From Clostridiales bacterium (lineage in GTDB: Bacteria > Bacillota > Clostridia > Saccharofermentanales > Saccharofermentanaceae): a DNA stretch of 64,000 nt. Made by a program: the position numbers and the translations under genes. Of the stretch, positions 33,233-41,446 are shown piece by piece; within the stretch, counting starts at the first letter, position 1, and the number at the start of each line of letters is the position of its first letter. Under the pieces are notes generated by a model. The model ran no database searches. It was not told the origin of the DNA and saw only the letters and a program-made list of their open reading frames with translations. The DNA lies in assembly GCA_017550385.1 (NCBI GenBank), contig JAFZPJ010000060.1, positions 16,552-80,551 of the forward strand. Direction: 5' to 3'.

Positions 33233-34987
33233 ATGAAGGAACTGATGCTTGGTAACAAGGCCGTCGCAAGAGGGCTTTACGAAGCGGGTGTCTGCGTAGC
33301 AAGCTCATACCCGGGAACTCCCAGTACCGAGACGACCGAAGAGGCCGCTAAGTTTGACGAGATCTACTGCGAGTGGGCACCTAACGAGAAAGTCGCTATG
33401 GAGACCGCTTACGGCGCGAGCAGGGCAGGCAAGAGATCTTACTGCGCGATGAAGCACGTTGGTCTGAACGTTGCTGCTGACCCTCTCTTTACGATAAGCT
33501 ACACGGGCGTTAACGCAGGTATGGTAATACTTGTAGCAGACGATCCGGGCATGCACTCATCCCAGAACGAGCAGGACTCAAGGCACTATGCCATCGCGGC
33601 GAAAATGCCCATGCTCGAGCCCTCTGACTCCCAGGAGGCAAAGGATTTCATCAAGGCTGCATACGACATGTCCGAGCAGTTCGACGTTCCCGTCCTCTTC
33701 AAGATGTGCACGAGAGTCGCACACTCCCAGTCGATCGTAGAGCTCGGCGATAGGGTAGAGGTCCCCGTTAAGGAATACGTCAAGGACGCAGGCAAATACG
33801 TCATGGTACCTGCAAATGCCAAGAGACGTCACCCGATCGTAGAAGAGCGCACGCTTAAGCTCATCGAGTTCGCTGAGACTTCAAGCCTGAACCGCATCGA
33901 TGAAGGTGCGGACAAGTCCATCGGCATCATCACATCATCAACTTCATATCAGTACGTTAAGGAAGTGTTCGGCGATAAGCACCCGGTACTCAAGATCGGC
34001 CTTATCAACCCGCTTCCCGTCAAGAAGATCAAGGACTTTGCTGCTTCGGTAGATAAGCTCGTCGTAGTAGAAGAACTCGATCCCATCATCGAGACACACT
34101 GCAAGGCTTTGGGCCTTGAAGTAACAGGCAAGGATGTTCTGCCTCTCATCGACGAGTTCTCACAGGGACTTATCGCTAAGGCATTAGGCGAGCCCGAGGC
34201 TCCTTCCTGCAAGAAGATCGACGGACTTCCCGGAAGACCGCCGGCAATGTGCGCAGGCTGCCCTCACAGAGGAATGTTCTATGTCCTTTCCAAGAACAAG
34301 ATCACAGTCTTAGGCGATATCGGATGCTATACGCTCGGCGCTACGCCTCCGCTCTCTGCTATCGATACTACAGAGTGCATGGGTGCATCCATCAGCTCGC
34401 TCCACGGCTTCAACAAGGCTCTGGGCGCAGACGCTGAGAAGAACACAGTTGCAGTCATCGGCGATTCGACCTTCATGCATTCGGGTATGACAGGTCTTGC
34501 AAACATCGCATACAACCAGACCAATTCGACTGTCATCATCCTCGATAACTCGATTACGGGTATGACAGGACACCAGCAGAATCCTACGACGGGCTTCAAC
34601 CTCAGAGGTGACCCGGCAGGCAAGATCGATCTCGAAGCGCTCGTACGCTCTATGGGCATTAACAGAGTAAGAGTCGTAGATCCTTACAACCTCGCTGAAG
34701 CAGAACAGGCAGTAAAGGAAGAACTTACTGCAGAAGAGCCTTCTGTGATCATCTCCAGAAGACCGTGCGCGCTCCTCAAGTCAGTCAAGCGTCAGCCCGC
34801 GATCAAGGTCAACCCTGATAAGTGCAAGTCCTGCAAGGCCTGCATGAAGCTCGGTTGCCCTGCGATCTCCTTCAAGGACGGACACGCTAAGGTCGACGCG
34901 ACACAGTGCTTCGGCTGTAAGGTATGCAGCGAGCTTTGCAAGTTCGGTGCTTTCGAGACATTGGAAGGAGAGGCGATCACATGGTAA
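33233..34987 (+). CDS. iorA: indolepyruvate:ferredoxin oxidoreductase, alpha subunit
   Basis: 584 residues. The pyrimidine-binding domain (about 1-180, ASSYPGTPSTETTEEAA) and the C-terminal-type thiamine diphosphate domain (about 345-510, CAGCPHRGMFYVL and GDIGCYTLG...GDSTFMHSGMTGL) are followed by a ferredoxin domain with two Cys4 clusters (CKSCKACMKLGC and CFGCKVCSELC, about 528-575). Together with IorB it oxidatively decarboxylates aryl pyruvates to aryl-acetyl-CoA, reducing ferredoxin. AGGAGA precedes the ATG. It overlaps iorB by seven bases. Confidence 0.95.
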   Translation: MKELMLGNKAVARGLYEAGVCVASSYPGTPSTETTEEAAKFDEIYCEWAPNEKVAMETAYGASRAGKRSYCAMKHVGLNVAADPLFTISYTGVNAGMVILVADDPGMHSSQNEQDSRHYAIAAKMPMLEPSDSQEAKDFIKAAYDMSEQFDVPVLFKMCTRVAHSQSIVELGDRVEVPVKEYVKDAGKYVMVPANAKRRHPIVEERTLKLIEFAETSSLNRIDEGADKSIGIITSSTSYQYVKEVFGDKHPVLKIGLINPLPVKKIKDFAASVDKLVVVEELDPIIETHCKALGLEVTGKDVLPLIDEFSQGLIAKALGEPEAPSCKKIDGLPGRPPAMCAGCPHRGMFYVLSKNKITVLGDIGCYTLGATPPLSAIDTTECMGASISSLHGFNKALGADAEKNTVAVIGDSTFMHSGMTGLANIAYNQTNSTVIILDNSITGMTGHQQNPTTGFNLRGDPAGKIDLEALVRSMGINRVRVVDPYNLAEAEQAVKEELTAEEPSVIISRRPCALLKSVKRQPAIKVNPDKCKSCKACMKLGCPAISFKDGHAKVDATQCFGCKVCSELCKFGAFETLEGEAITW

Positions 34988-35553
34988 CAAGCATTATGAT
35001 AGTAGGCGTAGGCGGACAAGGGTCCCTTCTCGCCAGCAAGATATTAGGTAAGGCAGCAATGGACAAGGGATATGACGTTAAAGTATCCGAGGTCCACGGC
35101 ATGAGCCAGAGAGGCGGATCGGTCGTTACTTACGTCAGGTTCGGCGATAAGGTCAATTCCCCCATCATCGACAAGGGCGGCGCTGATTACATTATCTCTT
35201 TCGAGCTTCTCGAAGCCGCAAGATACGTCGAGTTCCTTAAGCCCGGCGGACAGATCGTGACCAACTCACAGCAGATCGATCCTATGCCTGTTATCGCAGG
35301 CACCGCAGAGTATCCTGCAGGTCTTATCGAGAAGATGGAAGAAGCAGGCGCCAAGGTCGATGCTATCGATGCGCTCTCGCTCGCTGAGGAGGCAGGTTCT
35401 TCCAAGGCTGCAAACATCGTATTGATGGGCAGGTTCTCCAAGTACATAAGCGACATCAGCAAGGACGAGTGGGTCAAGGTCATCGAGAGTACCGTTCCCG
35501 CGAAGTTCCTTGAGATGAACAAGAAGGCTTTCGAGCTCGGAGTGAACGCTTAA
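34981..35553 (+). CDS. iorB: indolepyruvate:ferredoxin oxidoreductase, beta subunit
   Basis: 190 residues of the gamma/beta 2-oxoacid oxidoreductase domain: IMIVGVGGQGSLLASKILGKAA is its nucleotide/CoA-binding start and SEVHGMSQRGGSVVTYVRFG the family signature. It partners IorA in coenzyme A-dependent oxidation of indolepyruvate, phenylpyruvate and similar acids. The ATG at 34981 sits inside the last codons of iorA (ATGGTAA) behind TTGGAAGGAGA. It ends TAATG, overlapping the thioesterase start by one base. Confidence 0.95.
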   Translation: MVTSIMIVGVGGQGSLLASKILGKAAMDKGYDVKVSEVHGMSQRGGSVVTYVRFGDKVNSPIIDKGGADYIISFELLEAARYVEFLKPGGQIVTNSQQIDPMPVIAGTAEYPAGLIEKMEEAGAKVDAIDALSLAEEAGSSKAANIVLMGRFSKYISDISKDEWVKVIESTVPAKFLEMNKKAFELGVNA

Positions 35554-35966
35554 TGCCGGATATCGAAGCAGTAAGAGAGTTCTTCAAGGGAGACAAGTAC
35601 GCCACAGAGGCGACAGGTATCGTTATAGAGAGCGTTGAGAAGGGGCACAGCGTTGTCTCGCTCGAGCCCGACGGCAGGCACTTGAATGCAGTCGGAGGTC
35701 TTATGGGCGCAGTGTATTACACGATGGCGGATTTCGCTTTCGCGGTCGCGGAGAACTGCGAGCAGCCTTCCGATACCGTTACGGTAACGCAGGCAGTATC
35801 GATGAATTTCCTGAGATCCTGGCCCGGCGGCAAGGTTACATGCAAGGCGGACATCGTAAAGGACGGCAGATCCATCTGTCTGTATGAAGTAAAGTGTTAT
35901 GACAAGGATGGCAAGGAACTTGCGCTTGTTGTGATAAACGGATTCAAGACTTCCATAAGGAAGTGA
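35553..35966 (+). CDS. PaaI-type hotdog-fold thioesterase
   Basis: 137 residues of the 4HBT/PaaI family. HLNAVGGLMGAVYYTMADFAFAVA replaces the more common HxNxxGxxHGGxxxxLxDxA: the conserved Asn, Gly and Asp are present, while the second His is replaced by MGA. SMNFLRSWPGG follows. It is likely to hydrolyse aryl-acetyl-CoA or related CoA esters made or used by the flanking enzymes. Its start overlaps the iorB stop by one base, implying translational coupling. Confidence 0.8.
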   Translation: MPDIEAVREFFKGDKYATEATGIVIESVEKGHSVVSLEPDGRHLNAVGGLMGAVYYTMADFAFAVAENCEQPSDTVTVTQAVSMNFLRSWPGGKVTCKADIVKDGRSICLYEVKCYDKDGKELALVVINGFKTSIRK

Positions 35967-35982
35967 ACAGGAGGAGTGATAT

Positions 35983-37284
35983 ATGATCTGGAATGAAGCA
36001 AAGGAGTGCATGTCGCGTGACGAGATCGAAGCGCTGCAGAGCGCAAGACTCGTTAAGGTAGTTAACCGCGTCTATCACAACGTCGAGTACTACCGCAAGA
36101 AGATGCAGGAAGTAGGCCTCGAACCCGGTGACATCAAGGGTATCGAAGACTTGGACAAGCTGCCGTATACAACATACGCAGACTTAAGAGACACATACCC
36201 CTTCGGACTGGCAGCAGTTCCCAGATCAGAGATGGTACGTGTTCACGCATCTTCAGGTACGACGGGCAAACCGAAGATCGCCGTCTATACAAGACGCGAT
36301 ATCGATATCTGGGCTGAGTGCGTCGCAAGATGTCTGTCCATGGCAGGCATCACAAGAGACGATATCATCCAGGTAGGCTACGGCTACGGCCTCTTTACCG
36401 GTGGCCTCGGCGCACACTACGGTGCAGAGTATCTGGGCGCACTTGTACTGCCTATGTCCACAGGTAATACACAGAAGCTCATCGACATGATGATCGACTG
36501 CGACGTTACATCGATCGCCTGCACACCTTCTTATCTCCTGCACGTTGCAGAGGACTTGGAGAAGGCAGGCCTCGTAGATAAGATCAAGCTCAAGAGTGCC
36601 ATCTGCGGCGCTGAGCCCTGGACGAACGAGATGCGCGACCAGATGGAAGCAAGGCTTCATATCAAGGCATATGACATCTACGGTCTCACAGAGATGATGG
36701 GCCCGGGCGTTGCATGCGACTGCGAATACCACAAGGGTCTGCACATCTGGGAAGATCACTTCCTGCCCGAGATCATCGATCCTGCAACACAGAAGCAACT
36801 GCCTAAGGGTTCTGACGGCGAGCTCGTCATCACCAACCTCACAAAGGAAGGAATGCCCCTCATCCGTTACAGGACGAAGGACCTCACATCCATCGAGTAC
36901 GACAAGTGCGAGTGCGGACGTACGATGGCACGTATCCAGCGCTTCAGAGGAAGATCCGACGACATGCTCATCATCAAGGGCGTCAACGTATTCCCGTCGC
37001 AGGTCGAGGCAGCGCTCCTTACCATCGACGGTACGACACCTCACTACATGCTGGTCGTTGACCGCGTAGGCAACAGCGATACTCTCGAAGTTCAGGTCGA
37101 GGTTGCAGAGGAGTTCTTCACAGACGAAGTCAAGTCGCTCGAGACTCTCAAGAAGACCATCCACGACAAGCTCAGAATGGCGATCGGACTCAACGCGAAG
37201 GTAACGCTCGTAGAGCCCAACGGCCTTGAGCATTTCGACGGCAAGAGTAAGCACGTAACAGATAAGCGCAAGCTCTATCAGTAA
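35983..37284 (+). CDS. paaK: phenylacetate-CoA ligase
   Basis: 433 residues, the usual PaaK length. An N-terminal helical region (RLVKVVNRVYHNVEYYRKKM) is followed by the AMP-binding P-loop SSGTTGKPK, YGYGLFTGGLGAHYG, IYGLTEMMGPG (motif A5) and the C-terminal domain with RGRSDDMLIIKGVNVFPSQVE. It activates or, in reverse, releases phenylacetate and other aryl acids as CoA esters, linking the product of IorAB to ATP metabolism. The ribosome site AGGAGTG precedes the ATG. It is the fourth gene of the ior operon. Confidence 0.95.
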   Translation: MIWNEAKECMSRDEIEALQSARLVKVVNRVYHNVEYYRKKMQEVGLEPGDIKGIEDLDKLPYTTYADLRDTYPFGLAAVPRSEMVRVHASSGTTGKPKIAVYTRRDIDIWAECVARCLSMAGITRDDIIQVGYGYGLFTGGLGAHYGAEYLGALVLPMSTGNTQKLIDMMIDCDVTSIACTPSYLLHVAEDLEKAGLVDKIKLKSAICGAEPWTNEMRDQMEARLHIKAYDIYGLTEMMGPGVACDCEYHKGLHIWEDHFLPEIIDPATQKQLPKGSDGELVITNLTKEGMPLIRYRTKDLTSIEYDKCECGRTMARIQRFRGRSDDMLIIKGVNVFPSQVEAALLTIDGTTPHYMLVVDRVGNSDTLEVQVEVAEEFFTDEVKSLETLKKTIHDKLRMAIGLNAKVTLVEPNGLEHFDGKSKHVTDKRKLYQ

Positions 37285-37298
37285 GGAGGTAAGACTTT

Positions 37299-37721
37299 AT
37301 GTTTATCAAGCAGTTATCCGTTTTCCTCGAGAACAAGGAAGGCAGACTCGACAAGGTCCTCAAGACTCTTGCTGACGGCAATATCAACCTTCTTTCCGCG
37401 AGTCTTGCCGATACATCCGAGTTCGGTGTGCTCCGCCTTCTTGCAGATGATGCGGACAAGGCTAAGGCTATCCTCAAAGAAGCAGGCTTTACCGCACGTG
37501 TCGACAACATCATCGCTGTCGTCGTACCCGATGCAGTGGGAAGCTTCGCAAAGGTCTGCGCAATGATCAACGAGGCAGGAATCAACATCAGCTACATCTA
37601 CGGTCTGTCCATTGACGGTGAAGGTACTCCCATCGCCATCAAGACTTCCGATAATGACAAGGTAGTAGAGATCCTTAGCGCTGCAGGCGTGAAGATGATC
37701 ACTCCGGCAGAACTGGCATGA
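37299..37721 (+). CDS. tandem ACT-domain protein
   Basis: 140 residues made of two ACT domains (about 1-68, beginning KQLSVFLENKEGRLDKVLKTLAD; and about 70-140, beginning IAVVVPDAVGSFAKVCAMINEAG). Such stand-alone ACT proteins often follow paaK in anaerobes and are thought to sense amino or aryl acids; the ligand is unknown. AAGGAGG precedes the ATG, 14 bases after paaK. It closes the operon, with a terminator behind. Confidence 0.88.
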   Translation: MFIKQLSVFLENKEGRLDKVLKTLADGNINLLSASLADTSEFGVLRLLADDADKAKAILKEAGFTARVDNIIAVVVPDAVGSFAKVCAMINEAGINISYIYGLSIDGEGTPIAIKTSDNDKVVEILSAAGVKMITPAELA

Positions 37722-37747
37722 TGCCTTAAGATGATCTGATAACTCAG

Positions 37748-37776
37748 GCGGCTGCTCGTGCAGCCGCTGTTTATTT
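37748..37776 (+). terminator. terminator of the ior/paaK operon
   Basis: A perfect 8-bp stem GCGGCTGC (37748-37755) / GCAGCCGC (37760-37767) with TCGT loop is followed by TGTTTATTTC. Confidence 0.8.
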
Positions 37777-37948
37777 CTGTGGAGTACTAGAGTCTGAAAA
37801 TGAAGATTCCTTTTACTGTGGTTGCGGTAAATCGAGTTCGGATTGGTAAGACGAGGAATATAATTTCACAAACAAAAGGCAACATCTCTCCGTCAGAAGC
37901 CTTATGATATAATTAATAATTATTTTCAGCTGCTTTGGAGGATGCATA

Positions 37949-38998
37949 TTGGGAGAATCGGCTAGCGGTCTGAGCACTTCAAGGTTAGGTTTTATAGATG
38001 TTGCAAAAGCAATTGCTATCCTAACCATGATCATAGGACATTTTTATGCACCTCCGATTTTTGCTGGCAGAGTAATCTATTCCTTTCACATGCCGCTTTT
38101 TTTTATTGTTAGCGGTTACTTCGTAAAAGATTTCGACATAAAAAAGAATCTCATTCGTTCCTCTAAGGCACTTCTCATTCCTTATGCAATAGGGATGTGT
38201 ATGAAGATGATTGCCGAGATCGTTTTTGTCGGCGGAGACCAAGGGCTTAGCGGCATAAAGCAGCTTTTTCTCGATATGCTTGGAGGCATGTGCAAAGAGT
38301 CTGCCACATTTCCGTGGTTGCGCGGTGTTAATATGATATGGTTCCTTCCATGTCTTTTCGTTGCCAGAAATCTCTTTGTTATTATCATGAAGCTGACGGA
38401 AAAGAACAAGTACCAGTGGTCGATCAGGATAGCCATTCTGGCGATCCTGTCTTGTGTTGGAATGGCATCCCCACGTCTTACTTATGAATACTTCCCGTGG
38501 TGTATTGAAATCGCGTTTGTGGTACTACCGTTCCTGTATTGTGGCAATGTGTTCCGTAAACGCGGTATTTTCTCGAACAAGCACAGATATCTGTATGCGG
38601 GAGGCTGCATTGCGGTATGGGTTGTTCTTTTGTTGCTGGGTTTTTATATAGAACTCGCAGCTCATTACTGGCCTGGTTTTTACCTGGCATTGTTCGAAGG
38701 TATGATTGCATCATTTGCAGTTATATGTCTTTCGCAGCTTGTTGATGCGATTCCATATCTTAGCAGAGTTATCAGATGGATTGGAAGAAGCAGTCTTACC
38801 ATTTTACTTGTTCATGATATTGATGACAGGTACGGTATACTTGATACCATATTTAATGTGCTGTTCTCTGGAAGAGTCAGTGTTATCCTACCGTTAAGGA
38901 TAGTTCTTATTCTGCTGATCACGGGTCTTGTACGCGCCATCGTCAATGGTTTGAAAACGTTGAGATCAAACGATAGTATAACAGCTGTAAACGGTTAA
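37949..38998 (+). CDS. acyltransferase 3 (OafA/NodX-like) membrane protein
   Basis: 349 residues, about ten membrane segments. The N-terminus RLGFIDVAKAIAILTMIIGHFY holds the catalytic His near the end of the first helix, as in acyltransferase family 3. FHMPLFFIVSGYF follows, and WLRGVNMIWFLPCLF later. Such enzymes acylate extracytoplasmic sugars or wall polymers. The start is TTG at 37949 behind TTTGGAGG. Codons are visibly more AT-rich than in the neighbouring operon, and a 227-base AT-rich gap precedes it with TATAAT at about 37907, so recent acquisition is possible. Confidence 0.82.
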   Translation: MGESASGLSTSRLGFIDVAKAIAILTMIIGHFYAPPIFAGRVIYSFHMPLFFIVSGYFVKDFDIKKNLIRSSKALLIPYAIGMCMKMIAEIVFVGGDQGLSGIKQLFLDMLGGMCKESATFPWLRGVNMIWFLPCLFVARNLFVIIMKLTEKNKYQWSIRIAILAILSCVGMASPRLTYEYFPWCIEIAFVVLPFLYCGNVFRKRGIFSNKHRYLYAGGCIAVWVVLLLLGFYIELAAHYWPGFYLALFEGMIASFAVICLSQLVDAIPYLSRVIRWIGRSSLTILLVHDIDDRYGILDTIFNVLFSGRVSVILPLRIVLILLITGLVRAIVNGLKTLRSNDSITAVNG

Positions 38999-39006
38999 GA
39001 ATTGGT

Positions 39007-41319
39007 TTACCTGTACGATCCGTACTTGGCTTTCTTTTCCTGTTTTTCCTGATACAGCAGACCGTCAGCGACTTCGAGTTCGGCGTAGATATCGACATCT
39101 GGACTGCATACGAACTTGTGGACGCCGGTGCTCATCTCGATGGGATAAGGCTTGCCTGAGAGTTCGTTATGGCTCTTGGTGACTTTCTCGATCCTCGCCT
39201 TGATGGAATCGATGTCGCAGTCAGATCCGATGACAGCCATGGCGACAAATTCGTCACCGCCCATCCTGCCGACGATATCAGCGCCTCTGAAGCACTCGCG
39301 GAGGATGTTCGCGATGGTCTTCAAAGCATAGTCACCGTCATCGTGACCGTACTTGTCGTTGATCATCTTGAGATTGTCCATATCCGCATAGCAGACGACA
39401 GACACCTTGCCTTCGTTGAGCGGATCGGTGAGGACCTTCTCGACCTTTGCGAGGAAGCCTCTGCGGTTATATAGCCCGGTGAGCTCGTCCTGCTTGGAGA
39501 TCTCGTCGAGCTTGGTGTTGTCCCTGATGAATCTTTCGAGGGAGTTCTGCAGATTCTGCTTTGCCTTGTTCTGTTCCTCGATCATGATGAGCGACTTGAG
39601 CGTGACGGACAGTTGGAAAGCGATGGTCGAGACGTCGGACAGATAGCTTGCCTCGAGTTCGTTTACGAGCATTCCATAAAGATCTGCACCGACGAAAAGA
39701 GGGAAGACCACCATGGTCCTTCTGTTATCGCTTTCGGCAAATTCGTTGGTAAAGAGAAGCTCAGTCCTGAGTAATTGCTGCTCGTCGCTCATGGCGCGGA
39801 TGCCGTTTGAATCGGACATTGCCTTGAGCAGGATCGACTTGGGACATTTGAGCATTTTGTCTGCGGTGTTGTTGATACCTCTCTGGAACAGGTAGAGGAA
39901 AGACTTCTTGAATCCTACTGAGTAAAGACCGCCCAGAAGCTGTTCGTAAGGGATGTCTGCATCCGAGGACATTAGGAATATATCTCCTGTCTGCTGGTTT
40001 ACCATCCTCGACAAACGTCCGCTCTCGTTGTTCCTGTCGCTTACTCTTGACAGACCGGAGTAAGACATCAGACGGTAGAAGTCAGAGAATGTCTCGTTCA
40101 TCAGTCCGTCTTCATGGTCGGTATCGATCATGATAGCGGCTTCATGCTGCATGGACTGCAGGACATTAAAGAATTTCTCCGGTGTCGTGTATACGAGAAT
40201 GTCAGTGTGCAGCAGGTGTGCGAAAGCCTTGTTGATATTCGCGATCTCGGACTCAACATCTTTGGTATTGGCAAAAGCAATATAAGCTTCGAAGAAAGCG
40301 CGCAGCCTGCTCTTGATCATTACAAGCGGCTCGTCGTCGGAGTAAAGACCGAAGAGGTATTCTTCTGTCGTATCCATAAAGTTATATACGCCGGTCTCGA
40401 TACCTTTCATATTAAGTCTGTTGCACATCTCTTCAACATCTAAGCCTAAGCAGCCGCAGGAGCTTCTTTGCACGAGATGGGTATCGACATCCATATCTGA
40501 CAGTTCCTGCCCTTTTATGTAGTTCTCCGCATTGAGGACAGCCTTATATGTGAGCGATGCTGAACTTGCCTCGACGGTAGTGAGCGGGGGCTTGAGCGAG
40601 ACGGAGAAATCATCGTCGTCAAAGCCTGTGACAAGTATGTCCTTGCCGGGAAGGAGACCTCTGTCGTAGAGCACGCGATAACCGCCTGTCGCCATGTTGT
40701 CGTTAGCGAAAACAATCGCATCGGGCTTGCTGTTCTTATCCAGGAGTTCGTTCACCACATCGGAACTGTTCGCAGTAAAATCGCCGTAGACGATGAGGTC
40801 TTCCTCTACGGGAATACCGTACTCGGCAAGAACTTTTTTATAGACCGCAAGTCTTTCCTGTGCGTCGCGGTTCGTAACGGGTCCTGAGACATAACCGATC
40901 TTCCTGGCGCCGTGCTTCTCGATAAGGTGCTTTATGACCTGGCTTAACCCCGACTCGTTGTCGAATGTGACTGAGTGGTAGCCTTCGAAGCTCGAGAAGA
41001 GGCAGACGATAGGAACCTTCGGAAGTGACTCGAGGAAAGCCTTCTGGGTCTCGTCGTCAGCTCTCGAGCATATCAGTCCCTGAAGGATGTAGATGATGTC
41101 CACATTACGCTCCGAGGGGAGGCTGAAGACGGAATTGTACTGGTATTCGAACTTCTTGTCGGCATACTTGCTGTCGGGTTTGCCGATATAGTGTCCGGGG
41201 AAGATGAAAAGGTTAGCATCCAGAGCCTTGGCAGCGAGCTCAGCGCCCTTGCAGGCCTGACATGAGAAGTAGTTGTCGAGATCATCAACGAGAAAACCGA
41301 TATTCAGACGTCGTTTCAT
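39007..41319 (-). CDS. diguanylate cyclase with LacI-type ligand-binding sensor domain
   Basis: 770 residues, no signal peptide and no membrane segment. The N-terminal part (about 1-290, LNIGFLVDDLDNYF...SFDDDDFSVSLKPPLTTVEAS-like) is a LacI/periplasmic-binding-protein fold without a DNA-binding helix-turn-helix. A middle region (about 300-590) is unassigned. A short coiled coil precedes the GGDEF domain (about 610-770): DELTGLYNRRGFL, then the I-site RGAD five residues before an intact GGDEF. It should make cyclic di-GMP from GTP in response to a small ligand, probably a sugar. GAGGTG precedes the start on the minus strand. Confidence 0.88.
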   Translation of the reverse strand: MKRRLNIGFLVDDLDNYFSCQACKGAELAAKALDANLFIFPGHYIGKPDSKYADKKFEYQYNSVFSLPSERNVDIIYILQGLICSRADDETQKAFLESLPKVPIVCLFSSFEGYHSVTFDNESGLSQVIKHLIEKHGARKIGYVSGPVTNRDAQERLAVYKKVLAEYGIPVEEDLIVYGDFTANSSDVVNELLDKNSKPDAIVFANDNMATGGYRVLYDRGLLPGKDILVTGFDDDDFSVSLKPPLTTVEASSASLTYKAVLNAENYIKGQELSDMDVDTHLVQRSSCGCLGLDVEEMCNRLNMKGIETGVYNFMDTTEEYLFGLYSDDEPLVMIKSRLRAFFEAYIAFANTKDVESEIANINKAFAHLLHTDILVYTTPEKFFNVLQSMQHEAAIMIDTDHEDGLMNETFSDFYRLMSYSGLSRVSDRNNESGRLSRMVNQQTGDIFLMSSDADIPYEQLLGGLYSVGFKKSFLYLFQRGINNTADKMLKCPKSILLKAMSDSNGIRAMSDEQQLLRTELLFTNEFAESDNRRTMVVFPLFVGADLYGMLVNELEASYLSDVSTIAFQLSVTLKSLIMIEEQNKAKQNLQNSLERFIRDNTKLDEISKQDELTGLYNRRGFLAKVEKVLTDPLNEGKVSVVCYADMDNLKMINDKYGHDDGDYALKTIANILRECFRGADIVGRMGGDEFVAMAVIGSDCDIDSIKARIEKVTKSHNELSGKPYPIEMSTGVHKFVCSPDVDIYAELEVADGLLYQEKQEKKAKYGSYR

Positions 41320-41446
41320 AAAGGATGCACCTCACTTCAAGATCTATTTTTATAATATCACACGCGAGAATATTATTTTGACGAGAACGGCTCATGATGA
41401 TATTATTCTTTGCGGACTATATTTTATTTAGGGTGGTGGATCACAA

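Noticed and set aside
39007-41319. LacI-family transcriptional repressor
   Set aside because: There is no helix-turn-helix before the ligand domain, which begins within the first residues, and the C-terminus is a GGDEF domain.
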